DNA of 17,688 nucleotides from Rhodospirillales bacterium (lineage in GTDB: Bacteria > Pseudomonadota > Alphaproteobacteria > Acetobacterales > Acetobacteraceae), in assembly GCA_028866335.1 (NCBI GenBank), contig JAGWIL010000016.1:1-17688 (forward strand). The letters run 5' to 3'. Each line of letters opens with the position of its first letter. Within the stretch, counting starts at the first letter, position 1. Shown here piece after piece: positions 6,739-13,337 of this stretch. Below the pieces are notes generated by a model. That model made no database searches. It saw only the letters and a program-made list of their open reading frames with translations, and had not been told where the DNA came from. A program made the translations under genes and the position numbers.

Positions 6739-7258
6739 AGGCGGTGAAGGCGGCCAGGCGGATTGCAGCGAGGCCGGCAGCGGTGGTGGGGAAGCGATAC
6801 ACGACGGCGTTCGGGATCAGCGTGTTGCCGACACCGGCAGCGGCACCCGGAGCGACGGCGGACAGCGCGCCGGTCGTGTTGTTGAACTGCACCTGATCGC
6901 CGATGTTGGCGGCGCTGGTCAGGGCAACGACGATCGTGCCCATCAGCAGGAACTCGCCCTGGTTGTAGGCCGGGACGTTCAGCGCCGGATCGATCGGGAA
7001 GCCGCTGGCCGGCGCGAAGCCGGGGAGGCTCTTGGGGTTGATCAGGATGCCTGCGAACACCGACGTGCCGGCCGTCGGGACGCCACCCTGCGTCGCCACG
7101 TTGGTGGTGTTGGACTTGGTGAAGGCCAGTCCGACGGTGCCGCCGTTGGCATCCAGCACCAGCGATTCGGTGCGGATCGGGCCGTCCAGCAGGATTTCAC
7201 CGACCACGCCGAACGACAGCTGGACGTTGACGGTGGATTGGAAGGTTGCAGCGGTCAT
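6737..7258 (-). CDS. Capsid structural cement protein, Gp24-like
   Basis: This is a 173-residue protein starting MTAATFQSTVNVQLSFGVVG. It carries the hallmarks of phage structural cement (Gp24-like) proteins: FGVVGEILLDGPIR near the start (residues 16-29), a Thr/Asn-rich strand region (LAFTKSNTTNVATQGG), VFAGILINPKSLPGF (about 67-81), FLLMGTIVVALTSAANIGDQV (about 103-123) and a C-terminal strand VVYRFPTTAAGLAAIRL. Such proteins sit at the outer or inner surface of the capsid lattice and stabilise it after expansion. The gene lies directly between scaffold/protease and capsid genes, with only two bases between the upstream TGA and its ATG, so translation is likely coupled. Confidence 0.85.
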   Translation of the reverse strand: MTAATFQSTVNVQLSFGVVGEILLDGPIRTESLVLDANGGTVGLAFTKSNTTNVATQGGVPTAGTSVFAGILINPKSLPGFAPASGFPIDPALNVPAYNQGEFLLMGTIVVALTSAANIGDQVQFNNTTGALSAVAPGAAAGVGNTLIPNAVVYRFPTTAAGLAAIRLAAFTA

Positions 7259-7260
7259 GA

Positions 7261-7758
7261 TCAGGAGCCCTCAAAAACGCGCTGCATCACGGAACCGGTC
7301 GCGCGCGGGGCAGCATCCTGCGCGGGGGTGGTGGACATGGCGTCCAGGCGGCCTTCGAGATAGGCGCGGTCGGTGCGGTTGAGGTTGAGTTTCTTCGCGC
7401 CGTACTCCACCAGCTGCGCCACGCTCATGTCGGCGTGGTCAAAGGCACCGACGTGCGCGGAGATGCGCTGGTACAGCGCGGAGTGATCGGCCAGATCGGT
7501 GCGGACGGCGCGCGCGATCGCGGCGGCATCCATGCCCTTCTGTTCCTTCGCCTCTTCGGCGGGCTTGGGATCTTCCTTGCCCGGCTTGGTCTCGTCGGTG
7601 TCGGTCACTTCTTCCTCGCCGCCGGGGGCGGCCTCACCCATGACCTTGGCGTGCAGTTCCTTCACCATCGGGACGATGGCGTCCAGATGCTTCATGGCTT
7701 CTTCCAGGGTATAGCCCTTGGATTCGCCGCCCTTCTCTTCTTTCGATTCGTCGGCCAT
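7261..7758 (-). CDS. Candidate nested product: separate scaffold protein
   Basis: This is an in-frame internal start at ATG 7758-7756 (Met307 of the fusion), preceded by AGGGAGG (7769-7763) and a 4-base spacer. It would give a 165-residue protein starting MADESKEEKGGESKGYTLEE. The product is charged and predicted helical, with a Pro/Glu/Lys-rich linker (about 45-75 of the short form) and a helical C-terminus. An internal start that yields free scaffold from the end of a protease gene is known from lambda (C and Nu3). The position just after the DUF2213 domain and the near-perfect site make this likely. Confidence 0.65.
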   Translation of the reverse strand: MADESKEEKGGESKGYTLEEAMKHLDAIVPMVKELHAKVMGEAAPGGEEEVTDTDETKPGKEDPKPAEEAKEQKGMDAAAIARAVRTDLADHSALYQRISAHVGAFDHADMSVAQLVEYGAKKLNLNRTDRAYLEGRLDAMSTTPAQDAAPRATGSVMQRVFEGS

Positions 7759-8334
7759 GGGGCCTCCCTGTTCGGTTGATGCTTCACGGGCGTCTTGAAC
7801 TGCCACATCCGGCCCCATGCGCCCAGCGTCCACCAGGGCCAGATGATTGCCGCGGATTTCCCGCTGCACGAATTCGTAAGGGATGCCCTCCCACACTCCG
7901 GGTGCGTGTTCGTACCGGCACCGGTAGCCGCACGACAACTCGCGCTTGCCATTGACGATCAGGCCGGTCATGGCTTCGGAGAGGCACTTGATGTTCCCGC
8001 GGACATAGGTGCCGTCGAAGTACACCTGCTCGCCGATGATTCCCTGGACGCCCTTGCGCTCGGCGGGCTGCATTCCGGCTTCTTCCGGGCCAAGCATCGC
8101 GTGCTCATCAATCCAGGGGAGCAACTTGAAGCTCTCCAGGGTTTCTGGACGGCTCAGTTCTTCGGCGGGGCGGAGAACCCCGTACAGCCGTCCGGGCTCG
8201 ACGTTGGGCATGTCCAGGGACGAACCCAGGTAAGGAAACACGCCAACCTTGGAGATCGGGTTATCCGGAATCGAGAACCAGCCATTGGCGTCGTACTCGC
8301 GCCGGTCTTGGGCCTGCCGTGTCCCTTGGATCAT
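7261..8334 (-). CDS. Candidate nested product: protease-scaffold without NUDIX
   Basis: This is an in-frame internal start at ATG 8334-8332 (Met115 of the fusion), preceded by GGGAG (8347-8343) with an 8-base spacer. It would give a 357-residue protein beginning MIQGTRQAQDRREYDANGWF, which is how stand-alone DUF2213 proteins of related phages tend to begin. The ribosome binding site is better than the one at the 471-residue start. If used, most protease would be made without NUDIX and only a part would carry it. The start is inferred from sequence alone. Confidence 0.45.
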   Translation of the reverse strand: MIQGTRQAQDRREYDANGWFSIPDNPISKVGVFPYLGSSLDMPNVEPGRLYGVLRPAEELSRPETLESFKLLPWIDEHAMLGPEEAGMQPAERKGVQGIIGEQVYFDGTYVRGNIKCLSEAMTGLIVNGKRELSCGYRCRYEHAPGVWEGIPYEFVQREIRGNHLALVDAGRMGPDVAVQDAREASTEQGGPMADESKEEKGGESKGYTLEEAMKHLDAIVPMVKELHAKVMGEAAPGGEEEVTDTDETKPGKEDPKPAEEAKEQKGMDAAAIARAVRTDLADHSALYQRISAHVGAFDHADMSVAQLVEYGAKKLNLNRTDRAYLEGRLDAMSTTPAQDAAPRATGSVMQRVFEGS

Positions 8335-8676
8335 TTCAGTTGCTCCCGGATGCATTGGTGAGGGCAGCGCGTCCGGTGACGCCCACATGTAGCCGTCACT
8401 TTCGCTGTTCAGGATCGGCACAAACTCAGGCTCCTCCGCCTCAAACCACACGAACGAACCGCTTTGGCCGCCAAGGGTCATCGCTTCAGGTGCGTGGTTG
8501 GCTTCTTCGATGCACTCGCGGCGCGCAGCCTGTTCCGGCGTTTCACCGGCTTCGATATGCCCGGCAGGAATCGACCACGTCCCGCCGTGATCGCTGTCAG
8601 CGTTGCGCAAGACCAACAGGACGCGACCTGTCTCGGGCGCCCTGAAGAGGACACCTGCCGCGGTTGCTTCGGTCAT
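7261..8676 (-). CDS. NUDIX hydrolase / DUF2213 prohead protease / scaffold fusion
   Basis: This is a 471-residue, three-part protein. Residues 1 to about 110 form a NUDIX domain with the box G39-x5-E45-x7-R53-E54-C-I-E57-E58-A-N60-H61. The metal-binding glutamates are intact, but the usual Gly near the end is Asn60. Residues about 123-296 match DUF2213 capsid maturation proteases: SKVGVFPYLG, VLRPAEEL, LPWIDEHAMLG with His192, ELSCGY with Ser248, and IRGNHLALVDAGRMGPDV. Residues about 305-471 are charged, Lys/Glu-rich and helical, as in scaffold domains, and end GSVMQRVFEGS. The protease-scaffold order is as in phage head genes; the N-terminal NUDIX part is unusual. The start ATG at 8676 lies four bases after the MuF gene stop and has only a weak ribosome binding site. 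Internal starts are listed separately. Confidence 0.88.
   Translation of the reverse strand: MTEATAAGVLFRAPETGRVLLVLRNADSDHGGTWSIPAGHIEAGETPEQAARRECIEEANHAPEAMTLGGQSGSFVWFEAEEPEFVPILNSESDGYMWASPDALPSPMHPGATEMIQGTRQAQDRREYDANGWFSIPDNPISKVGVFPYLGSSLDMPNVEPGRLYGVLRPAEELSRPETLESFKLLPWIDEHAMLGPEEAGMQPAERKGVQGIIGEQVYFDGTYVRGNIKCLSEAMTGLIVNGKRELSCGYRCRYEHAPGVWEGIPYEFVQREIRGNHLALVDAGRMGPDVAVQDAREASTEQGGPMADESKEEKGGESKGYTLEEAMKHLDAIVPMVKELHAKVMGEAAPGGEEEVTDTDETKPGKEDPKPAEEAKEQKGMDAAAIARAVRTDLADHSALYQRISAHVGAFDHADMSVAQLVEYGAKKLNLNRTDRAYLEGRLDAMSTTPAQDAAPRATGSVMQRVFEGS
7763..7769 (-). promoter_or_regulatory. Strong internal ribosome binding site for the scaffold
   Basis: AGGGAGG on the minus strand is followed by CCCC and ATG 7758-7756. 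It is among the strongest Shine-Dalgarno matches in the window and lies inside the reading frame of the fusion gene, at the end of the protease domain. Confidence 0.7.
8343..8347 (-). promoter_or_regulatory. Internal ribosome binding site before Met115 of the fusion
   Basis: GGGAG on the minus strand with an 8-base spacer to ATG 8334-8332. It falls exactly at the boundary between the NUDIX and DUF2213 domains, which makes chance less likely. Confidence 0.45.
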
Positions 8677-8680
8677 GTGG

Positions 8681-9484
8681 TTAGCTCAGCTTGAAGATGG
8701 GGACTGCGATGCAGCGGCAGAAAATCGCGGCTCCAGGATGGCCGCGCTCGCCGGTCTTGCGGTCGATGATCGGCGGGTCATCCCAACGGAATTCCTTGCC
8801 GCTCATCTCGATGTGTTCCTTGCGTGGGTGTTGGCCCCCACCGGTATGCAGCCACCGGTATGACTCGCACCCAGCCTTTTGCAGCCGCACCTGGTTGATG
8901 GCCGCGAATGACTTGCGGGTCTGGTCCATGGCGACGTGTCGCGCCCACTTCACCTGACCCTGGTACTTCTCGGTCAGGTACGGGACCAGATCCTGCATTC
9001 CTCGTCCGCTGGTGATCGAGCGCATCACCTCGCCCTGCACGTCACCCAGGTAGCGTTCCGGGATACGCTTGATCAACCCCACAGCCTGTTCGGTCGACGC
9101 CTTCACGATCTCTTGCAATCGGGGGTCAGTCAGGCCAGTGTCGACCCTGAAGCCCTCCGAAACTTCGCGGAGCGACGTGCCAAGTTGGATCGCGCTGTTT
9201 TTCAGCGTCTGATCCATCATGCGCTTGACCATCCGCTTTGCCAGCCGGTTGAAGCGGACCGTCCACCGGTCTCGAAGCTGGTTGATGACAATCCTGGCTT
9301 GACTGCTGATGCTGTCATCCATGGCCATCAGGTGATCCGACCGCAGGAAAGCGGCCTCCAACTCCCTGCGGGTCTCTTTCGCCATGCGCGCGATCCGCTC
9401 GGCAATGACATCCCCAAGCTCGACATAGATCGAGACGGCGGGCCTCAACGGCAGGCCGGCAAGCTCATTCTTCGTCGTCATCAT
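8681..9484 (-). CDS. Head morphogenesis protein, MuF (phage Mu gpF-like) type
   Basis: This is a 267-residue protein with a helical N-terminal half (basic, with RFNRLAKRMVKRMMDQ at 77-92) and a C-terminal MuF domain. The domain shows ARHVAMDQTRKSFAAINQVR (residues 181-200), an arm with HPRKEHIEMSGKEFRWDDPP (219-238), and HPGAAIFCRC (249-258), whose His and two Cys are typical of the family. MuF proteins are minor head proteins associated with the portal, probably present in few copies and possibly ejected with DNA. The start region overlaps the portal gene by 20 bases; ATG 9484 and the next ATG 9481 are equally possible. No toxin domain is attached at the C-terminus, unlike some MuF proteins of Firmicutes phages. 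Confidence 0.9.
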   Translation of the reverse strand: MMTTKNELAGLPLRPAVSIYVELGDVIAERIARMAKETRRELEAAFLRSDHLMAMDDSISSQARIVINQLRDRWTVRFNRLAKRMVKRMMDQTLKNSAIQLGTSLREVSEGFRVDTGLTDPRLQEIVKASTEQAVGLIKRIPERYLGDVQGEVMRSITSGRGMQDLVPYLTEKYQGQVKWARHVAMDQTRKSFAAINQVRLQKAGCESYRWLHTGGGQHPRKEHIEMSGKEFRWDDPPIIDRKTGERGHPGAAIFCRCIAVPIFKLS

Positions 9485-10931
9485 CCAGGTCGATAGGGTC
9501 CGGCGTCTCGCTCAGGTCAATATGCTGATAGCCGCTCGTCTTGTCGGTCGCCAGGCGGGCGCGTTCGTCCTCGCTGGAGATTGCCCCTGACGCGATCAAG
9601 GCAGATCCCGCCTGTGCCTTCACCAGATTCGTGTCGGCCAGTTCCTTGGCGGTCGGCGTGTCGAGCGGATTCCAGGAAACCGTCGTCCGCACGTCCGACA
9701 GCCCTCCGGGAGCAACGAAAGAACGCATCACCAGCGCGTGGTGGCGCTCAAGGAACGGCGTCAGGTCGTTTTCCTGGATCGACTCCAGCAACTCATGATA
9801 GACCGATTCTTCGTAGTCCCCGCTGGCGTTGAAGCCTTTTGGCTGGGTCCCGAGCAACTTTGTCGCCGGCACTCCGGACTGCGCCGCGACCAACTGATAC
9901 TGCGTCATGATCAGCGCGTCGAAGTCGGTCAGGCTGGTGTCGAACTGGTTGAAATCCTCGCTTTCCTTGTCGCCCACCTGGATGGCGTAGTTGTCGCGGA
10001 AGGCGGCGAAAGCGGCGGCGCGTTGCTGGAGCGTCGCCAGATCGGTTGCGCCGGCCGTCGTGTCCGTCATCCAGATGCTGGTGCGCTTGGTCTTGGCAAG
10101 CTGCGGGGCCTCGTTGGCGGTCGCCTCAGCCGCGTAGACCCGCTCCATGATCTGCTGCGGGAGTGGGATGCCTCCGTACAGGTATACGGGCTTCAGCACG
10201 TCGATCGGCTCGTCATGGCGGAACACGATCAGGTGCGAGCGGTGAATCTTCCGACCGTTGATCAGCCACCACGTCGGGTCATAGAAGTGCATCGAATCCG
10301 GTTGCCCGCTTCCGGCTTGGTCGAGCAACGGCGCGGTCCAGTACGGATCGACCTGGACAATCCCCTTGTAGCTGTTCGGCGTCACGCCGTCGATGTTGAA
10401 CGGTTTTTCATAGTAGGCCGGGTCCGTGGACTCGACCTTGAACATGGCGATCCGTACGCCGAAGATCCGTCCCTTGCGGATGAATTCGCGCATGTGCCAG
10501 TTGATCCGGAAAGCGCGGTCATAGCGCTGCAACATCTTCGTGGATTCCGGGTCCAGTTCCTCGCCGTCGACCCCGACGATGCTGTATCCCTTGCGCAGGG
10601 CATCAGACCCCGGCATGGCGCAGGCCTTGTTGATCAGCCAGTGCTGCGCCAGGATGCCGGCCAGTTGATGGCCGATGAAGCTCTGCGACGTGTACCAACC
10701 CAGCAGCGCTTCGGACGCGGTGTTGATGCTGGCAAGGTAGCTTTTAAACAACGGCATGCCGTTGTTGCTGTCGTCCATCGCAGCGCCCGGAGCGACCCGG
10801 TACGGCTGGACGCGAGCAAGATTCTGAAGGAACTCGTCCACGCGGACGCCCGGCTTCCCGCCCATTTGCAGCGCGGGCTTGCGCGCAGGCTTCGGCATCG
10901 GTTCGGGTTGTCGGCGGAACAGGTTGAACAT
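9465..10931 (-). CDS. Portal protein, DUF1073 (Acb1-like N-terminal) family
   Basis: This 488-residue protein starts MFNLFRRQPEPMPKPARKPA and fits the DUF1073 portal family. It has a Tyr/Phe-rich region with LGWYTSQSFIGHQLAGILAQHWL (residues 77-99), RKGRIFGVRIAMFKVE (152-167), PTWWLINGRKIHRSHLIVF (219-237), and the C-terminal signature SGVPATKLLGTQPKGFNASG (352-371) followed by a helix around YHELLESIQEN. It ends in a very acidic tail (DLDDDDEE). Twelve copies would form the ring through which DNA enters and leaves the head. The TGA of the terminase gene and the portal ATG are six bases apart, with GAGG formed partly by that stop codon. I see no paired HxT/HxS motifs, so there is no evidence for an Acb1-type nucleotide-cleaving domain. 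Confidence 0.9.
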   Translation of the reverse strand: MFNLFRRQPEPMPKPARKPALQMGGKPGVRVDEFLQNLARVQPYRVAPGAAMDDSNNGMPLFKSYLASINTASEALLGWYTSQSFIGHQLAGILAQHWLINKACAMPGSDALRKGYSIVGVDGEELDPESTKMLQRYDRAFRINWHMREFIRKGRIFGVRIAMFKVESTDPAYYEKPFNIDGVTPNSYKGIVQVDPYWTAPLLDQAGSGQPDSMHFYDPTWWLINGRKIHRSHLIVFRHDEPIDVLKPVYLYGGIPLPQQIMERVYAAEATANEAPQLAKTKRTSIWMTDTTAGATDLATLQQRAAAFAAFRDNYAIQVGDKESEDFNQFDTSLTDFDALIMTQYQLVAAQSGVPATKLLGTQPKGFNASGDYEESVYHELLESIQENDLTPFLERHHALVMRSFVAPGGLSDVRTTVSWNPLDTPTAKELADTNLVKAQAGSALIASGAISSEDERARLATDKTSGYQHIDLSETPDPIDLDDDDEE

Positions 10932-10937
10932 GTGGCC

Positions 10938-12356
10938 TCAGAAAACAGTGCGCCGCGGCGCAATCAGTTCGGCAAACGCACGACTACCGGCGTCAACCTG
11001 GTCGTCGTGCGCGCCGTTCGGGAACATCCTCATTTCGTTGATCAGGTCCTGATTCCACGGCGCGCGCAGCATCATGACGTTACCGACGTTCACCTGTGCG
11101 GCGAACGGCTCGGCCCGAGTAACCTTGTCACCAGACTCCGGGCTGCTCACCACGCGGAACCCGGCGAGCGAACGCGTCAGGTACAGAATCTGTGTCTTGC
11201 CAGCCTGCCCAGGATCCTGCGGCAGCGACTGGCGGGCTTGCTTCCCATCAAGGCCTGCGGTGTTCAGGATTGTCGCGTCGCGCTCGTCGACGCCTTCCTG
11301 GCCGCGCACCACGTCAGCGATCAGGAACCGCGGCCCGCTCGGGGTCATCTGCCGGCCGATCTTCATGCCGACGGTGTAGTCCGGATCCTTTCCGGGCTCA
11401 GGGACCGTGCTTGCCAAGTCCCATCCGCGAACCCATTGCCATTCGCCCGGAGGAACCGCCTCGACAATCGGCATCTGCCCAGGCTTGAAAATGTTGCCTT
11501 CCGGCTGGGCCGGGTCCTGCTGGTACTGGCCCGAGAACATGTACGGCGACGCCGCGCGCATGCGCTGCAACGTCGGGAGATCGTGCTTTTCAGGCCACAG
11601 CGCGACTTCCTGCCCGCTCTCCACCCGGATGGCGGGGAGGCACAGGTGATGCCACTTCTCTCCCGTGCCTCCCGATAGCATCCAGCCGGGCAGGTCCATC
11701 TCGTGCAGCCGCTGCATGATCACGATGACCGGCGTCCGCGCCGGGTCGTTCAGGCGGCTTTGCAGCGTGGTCTGATACCAGTCGATGACCTTGCCGCGAA
11801 TCTGGTCCGATCGCGCCTCATCCGCCTTGTGTGCATCGTCGATGATGACCGCGCCGCCAAAGCTCGGGCGGACCTTGCCGGCCCCATACCCGGTGATCGT
11901 GCCGCCAGCGCCAGCGGCGTAGACAATCCCGCCCTCAGTGGTGCGCCATTCGTCCTTGGCCTGACTGTCCTGCCGCAGCTGCACGGCCGGGAAGATGTCG
12001 GCGTAGGCCTCGTGCTGCACCAATTCCCGAGCCTGCCAGCTGCTGTTCGTCGCCAGCCGGGCGGAATAGCTCGTGTAAATGAATTCCGAGTCCGGAACCC
12101 GGCCGAGCGCCCAGGCGATGAAGTTGACCGCAAATTCCGTCTTGCTGTACCGCGGCGGAATGTTGATGATCAGCCGGGTGATCTGCCCGTCAAAGACCGC
12201 CTGAAGTGCAGACGCAATTTGCCGATGGTGCTCGCTGTGCCGCCACCGGTATCCGCGGCGTTGCAGGAACATCCACCGGGTGAAATCGTACAGATCCAGT
12301 TGCGCCATTCGACGCACGGTGGAAACGTACTCCGGCGCAATCGCGCCGGGGCGCAT
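10938..12356 (-). CDS. terL: Terminase large subunit
   Basis: I place the start at ATG 12356-12354 (472 residues, MRPGAIAPEYV), which overlaps the stop of the preceding gene as TGATG. The frame is open farther upstream to 12428, but that part lies inside the preceding gene. The ATPase domain has a Walker A-like motif PPRYSKTE (residues 67-74; a variant of PPRHGKS/T) and a Walker B region AVIIDDAH (169-176), with coupling motif MQRLHEMDLPG. The C-terminal nuclease domain shows the metal-binding WDLA (Asp313) and HDDQVDA (450-456). The enzyme cuts concatemeric DNA and pumps it through the portal. No small terminase subunit gene is seen in the window. Confidence 0.93.
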   Translation of the reverse strand: MRPGAIAPEYVSTVRRMAQLDLYDFTRWMFLQRRGYRWRHSEHHRQIASALQAVFDGQITRLIINIPPRYSKTEFAVNFIAWALGRVPDSEFIYTSYSARLATNSSWQARELVQHEAYADIFPAVQLRQDSQAKDEWRTTEGGIVYAAGAGGTITGYGAGKVRPSFGGAVIIDDAHKADEARSDQIRGKVIDWYQTTLQSRLNDPARTPVIVIMQRLHEMDLPGWMLSGGTGEKWHHLCLPAIRVESGQEVALWPEKHDLPTLQRMRAASPYMFSGQYQQDPAQPEGNIFKPGQMPIVEAVPPGEWQWVRGWDLASTVPEPGKDPDYTVGMKIGRQMTPSGPRFLIADVVRGQEGVDERDATILNTAGLDGKQARQSLPQDPGQAGKTQILYLTRSLAGFRVVSSPESGDKVTRAEPFAAQVNVGNVMMLRAPWNQDLINEMRMFPNGAHDDQVDAGSRAFAELIAPRRTVF

Positions 12357-12631
12357 CAATAGATTTTGGCGACGAACGTCTGGCCGGCGGTCGCGCCAAG
12401 GATCGTCACCCCGAGAGTCGGGTGGCAACCCTCCGGGCTGGTGTAGGTTTGGCCGGCAGGGATCTGCATGCTGGTGGTCGTCGCCGCGGTCCCGCCGTCT
12501 TCGACGTAGAGGATGCCGGAGCTGGTGTTCTGCACCTGGTAGCCGTGCAGGCTGTTGGAATACGGGCTTTTGGCGAACAGGACTTGGCTCGTGTTGGCCG
12601 TGGTGATGCTGCCCGCGATCTTGGTTGCCAT
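12356..12631 (-). CDS. Small beta-rich phage protein, function unknown
   Basis: This is a 91-residue protein starting MATKIAGSITTANTSQVLF. It is Thr/Ser/Gly-rich and predicted beta, with the segment HGYQVQNTSSGILYVEDGG (residues 29-47), then a strand with SMQIPAGQTYTSPEG (54-68), and FVAKIY at the end. The 'G-Y-Q-V-Q-N-x-S-S-G-x-L-Y-V' pattern recurs in small phage proteins found near fibre and head genes, but I know no proven role. GAGG lies about six bases upstream of the ATG at 12631, eight bases after the preceding stop. Its stop overlaps the terminase start. It could be a decoration or fibre-associated sandwich; this is open. Confidence 0.7.
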   Translation of the reverse strand: MATKIAGSITTANTSQVLFAKSPYSNSLHGYQVQNTSSGILYVEDGGTAATTTSMQIPAGQTYTSPEGCHPTLGVTILGATAGQTFVAKIY

Positions 12632-12638
12632 GTCTGCC

Positions 12639-13334
12639 TCAGCTGATGGGGGCGAGATCCTGAACGCGCACGATCAGTGCGGCATCCAGGGTCTCGCCAA
12701 AGTTGGTCGTGATGATCGGGTGCGCCTCGATGTCGAGGTACTGCGCCCCGAGCGGAATCGTTCCGCCAGTGATGGTGAACTGCACGACCGTCCCCGCGGG
12801 TGCCGTCGGGTTGCGCAGGTAGGTCTGTGCCGAGACGCTGATTGCGGGCGGCCCGAAAGTCAGTGCGCCGCCCGTGACGGTCGCGCTCGAGATCATTTCG
12901 CCGATTCCGAGCATGGCCGAGCAATCCACGTCGACCAGAATCGTGTCGGCCGAGCGCTTCAGGATGTACGGGGGCGGGTTGCCCACATATCCGATCCGGC
13001 TCGGCACATGCACCACGTTCGCATTTCCCTGGATCAGCGTGCCGAGAATCCCCGACCCATACCCCGCCCCGCTCCCAACCCCCATCAATGCCAGCGCAGA
13101 CCGCAGCGTGCCCGATCCCGATCCGACACCAGAGCCGCTGCCAGACAGCGCCACCGCCTGCGTGAGCGTGCCAGCGGCGGAGCCAGCACCAGCACCAGAG
13201 CCCGCGAGTGCGACGGCCAGCGTGAGGGCGCCAGAGCCGGAGCCAATGCCAGAGCCGGAGCCGGTCAGGGCGAGCGCGGCAGATGTCACCGCAGATGCCA
13301 GCGCTACCTCGCCAAGTGTGCTTAGTCCGAGCAT
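12639..13334 (-). CDS. Probable phage fibre-tail adaptor with Gly/Ser repeats
   Basis: This 231-residue protein has two parts. Residues 21-100 are four 20-residue repeats, roughly (V/L)AL-x-GSGSG-x-GSGSG-x-L (listed separately). Residues about 115-231 form a beta domain: RIGYVGNPPPYILKRSADTI, VDCSAMLGIGEMISSATVTGG, APAGTVVQFTITGGTIP and a final strand around DAALIVRVQD. This C-terminal pattern (Asp/Cys strand, 'IGE.ISSATVT', 'VV.F.I.GGT', closing strand) resembles phage fibre-tail adaptor proteins. The position between fibre-type genes and terminase supports a link to fibre attachment. The N-terminal repeats are atypical for that family. The ATG at 13334 lies three bases after the preceding TAA, and no strong ribosome binding site is visible. 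Confidence 0.62.
   Translation of the reverse strand: MLGLSTLGEVALASAVTSAALALTGSGSGIGSGSGALTLAVALAGSGAGAGSAAGTLTQAVALSGSGSGVGSGSGTLRSALALMGVGSGAGYGSGILGTLIQGNANVVHVPSRIGYVGNPPPYILKRSADTILVDVDCSAMLGIGEMISSATVTGGALTFGPPAISVSAQTYLRNPTAPAGTVVQFTITGGTIPLGAQYLDIEAHPIITTNFGETLDAALIVRVQDLAPIS
13035..13274 (-). repeat. Four tandem 60-bp units encoding Gly/Ser repeats
   Basis: On the minus strand four in-frame units of 60 bases encode residues 21-40, 41-60, 61-80 and 81-100 of the adaptor, each near the form VAL-x-GSGSG-x-GSGSG-x-L. The most regular DNA motif is GGCTCCGGCTCTGGC and its variants. Units one and three are most alike; unit four is degenerate (Met, Val and Tyr replace repeat residues). The period is a multiple of three, so unit gain or loss would keep the frame. 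Confidence 0.85.
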
Positions 13335-13337
13335 GGT

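Noticed and set aside
5762..7363. Long open frame (533 codons) on the plus strand opposite capsid and cement genes
   Set aside because: It is a shadow of the minus-strand codons. It has no ribosome binding site or recognisable motif and crosses several gene borders.
9465..10931. Possible Acb1-type anti-CBASS activity of the DUF1073 protein
   Set aside because: The family name links DUF1073 with Acb1, but I find no pair of HxT/HxS motifs in the protein, and length and context fit a portal.
9738..11678. Long open frame (646 codons) on the plus strand opposite portal and terminase
   Set aside because: It is antisense to two clear genes with known motifs. Long antisense frames are expected in GC-rich coding DNA. 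The translation is Arg/Val/His/Leu-rich with no domain pattern.
12357..12428. Longer terminase start at 12428
   Set aside because: These 24 codons lie wholly inside the 91-residue gene and read as Arg/Asp/Pro-rich shadow; the TGATG overlap at 12356 gives a natural start.
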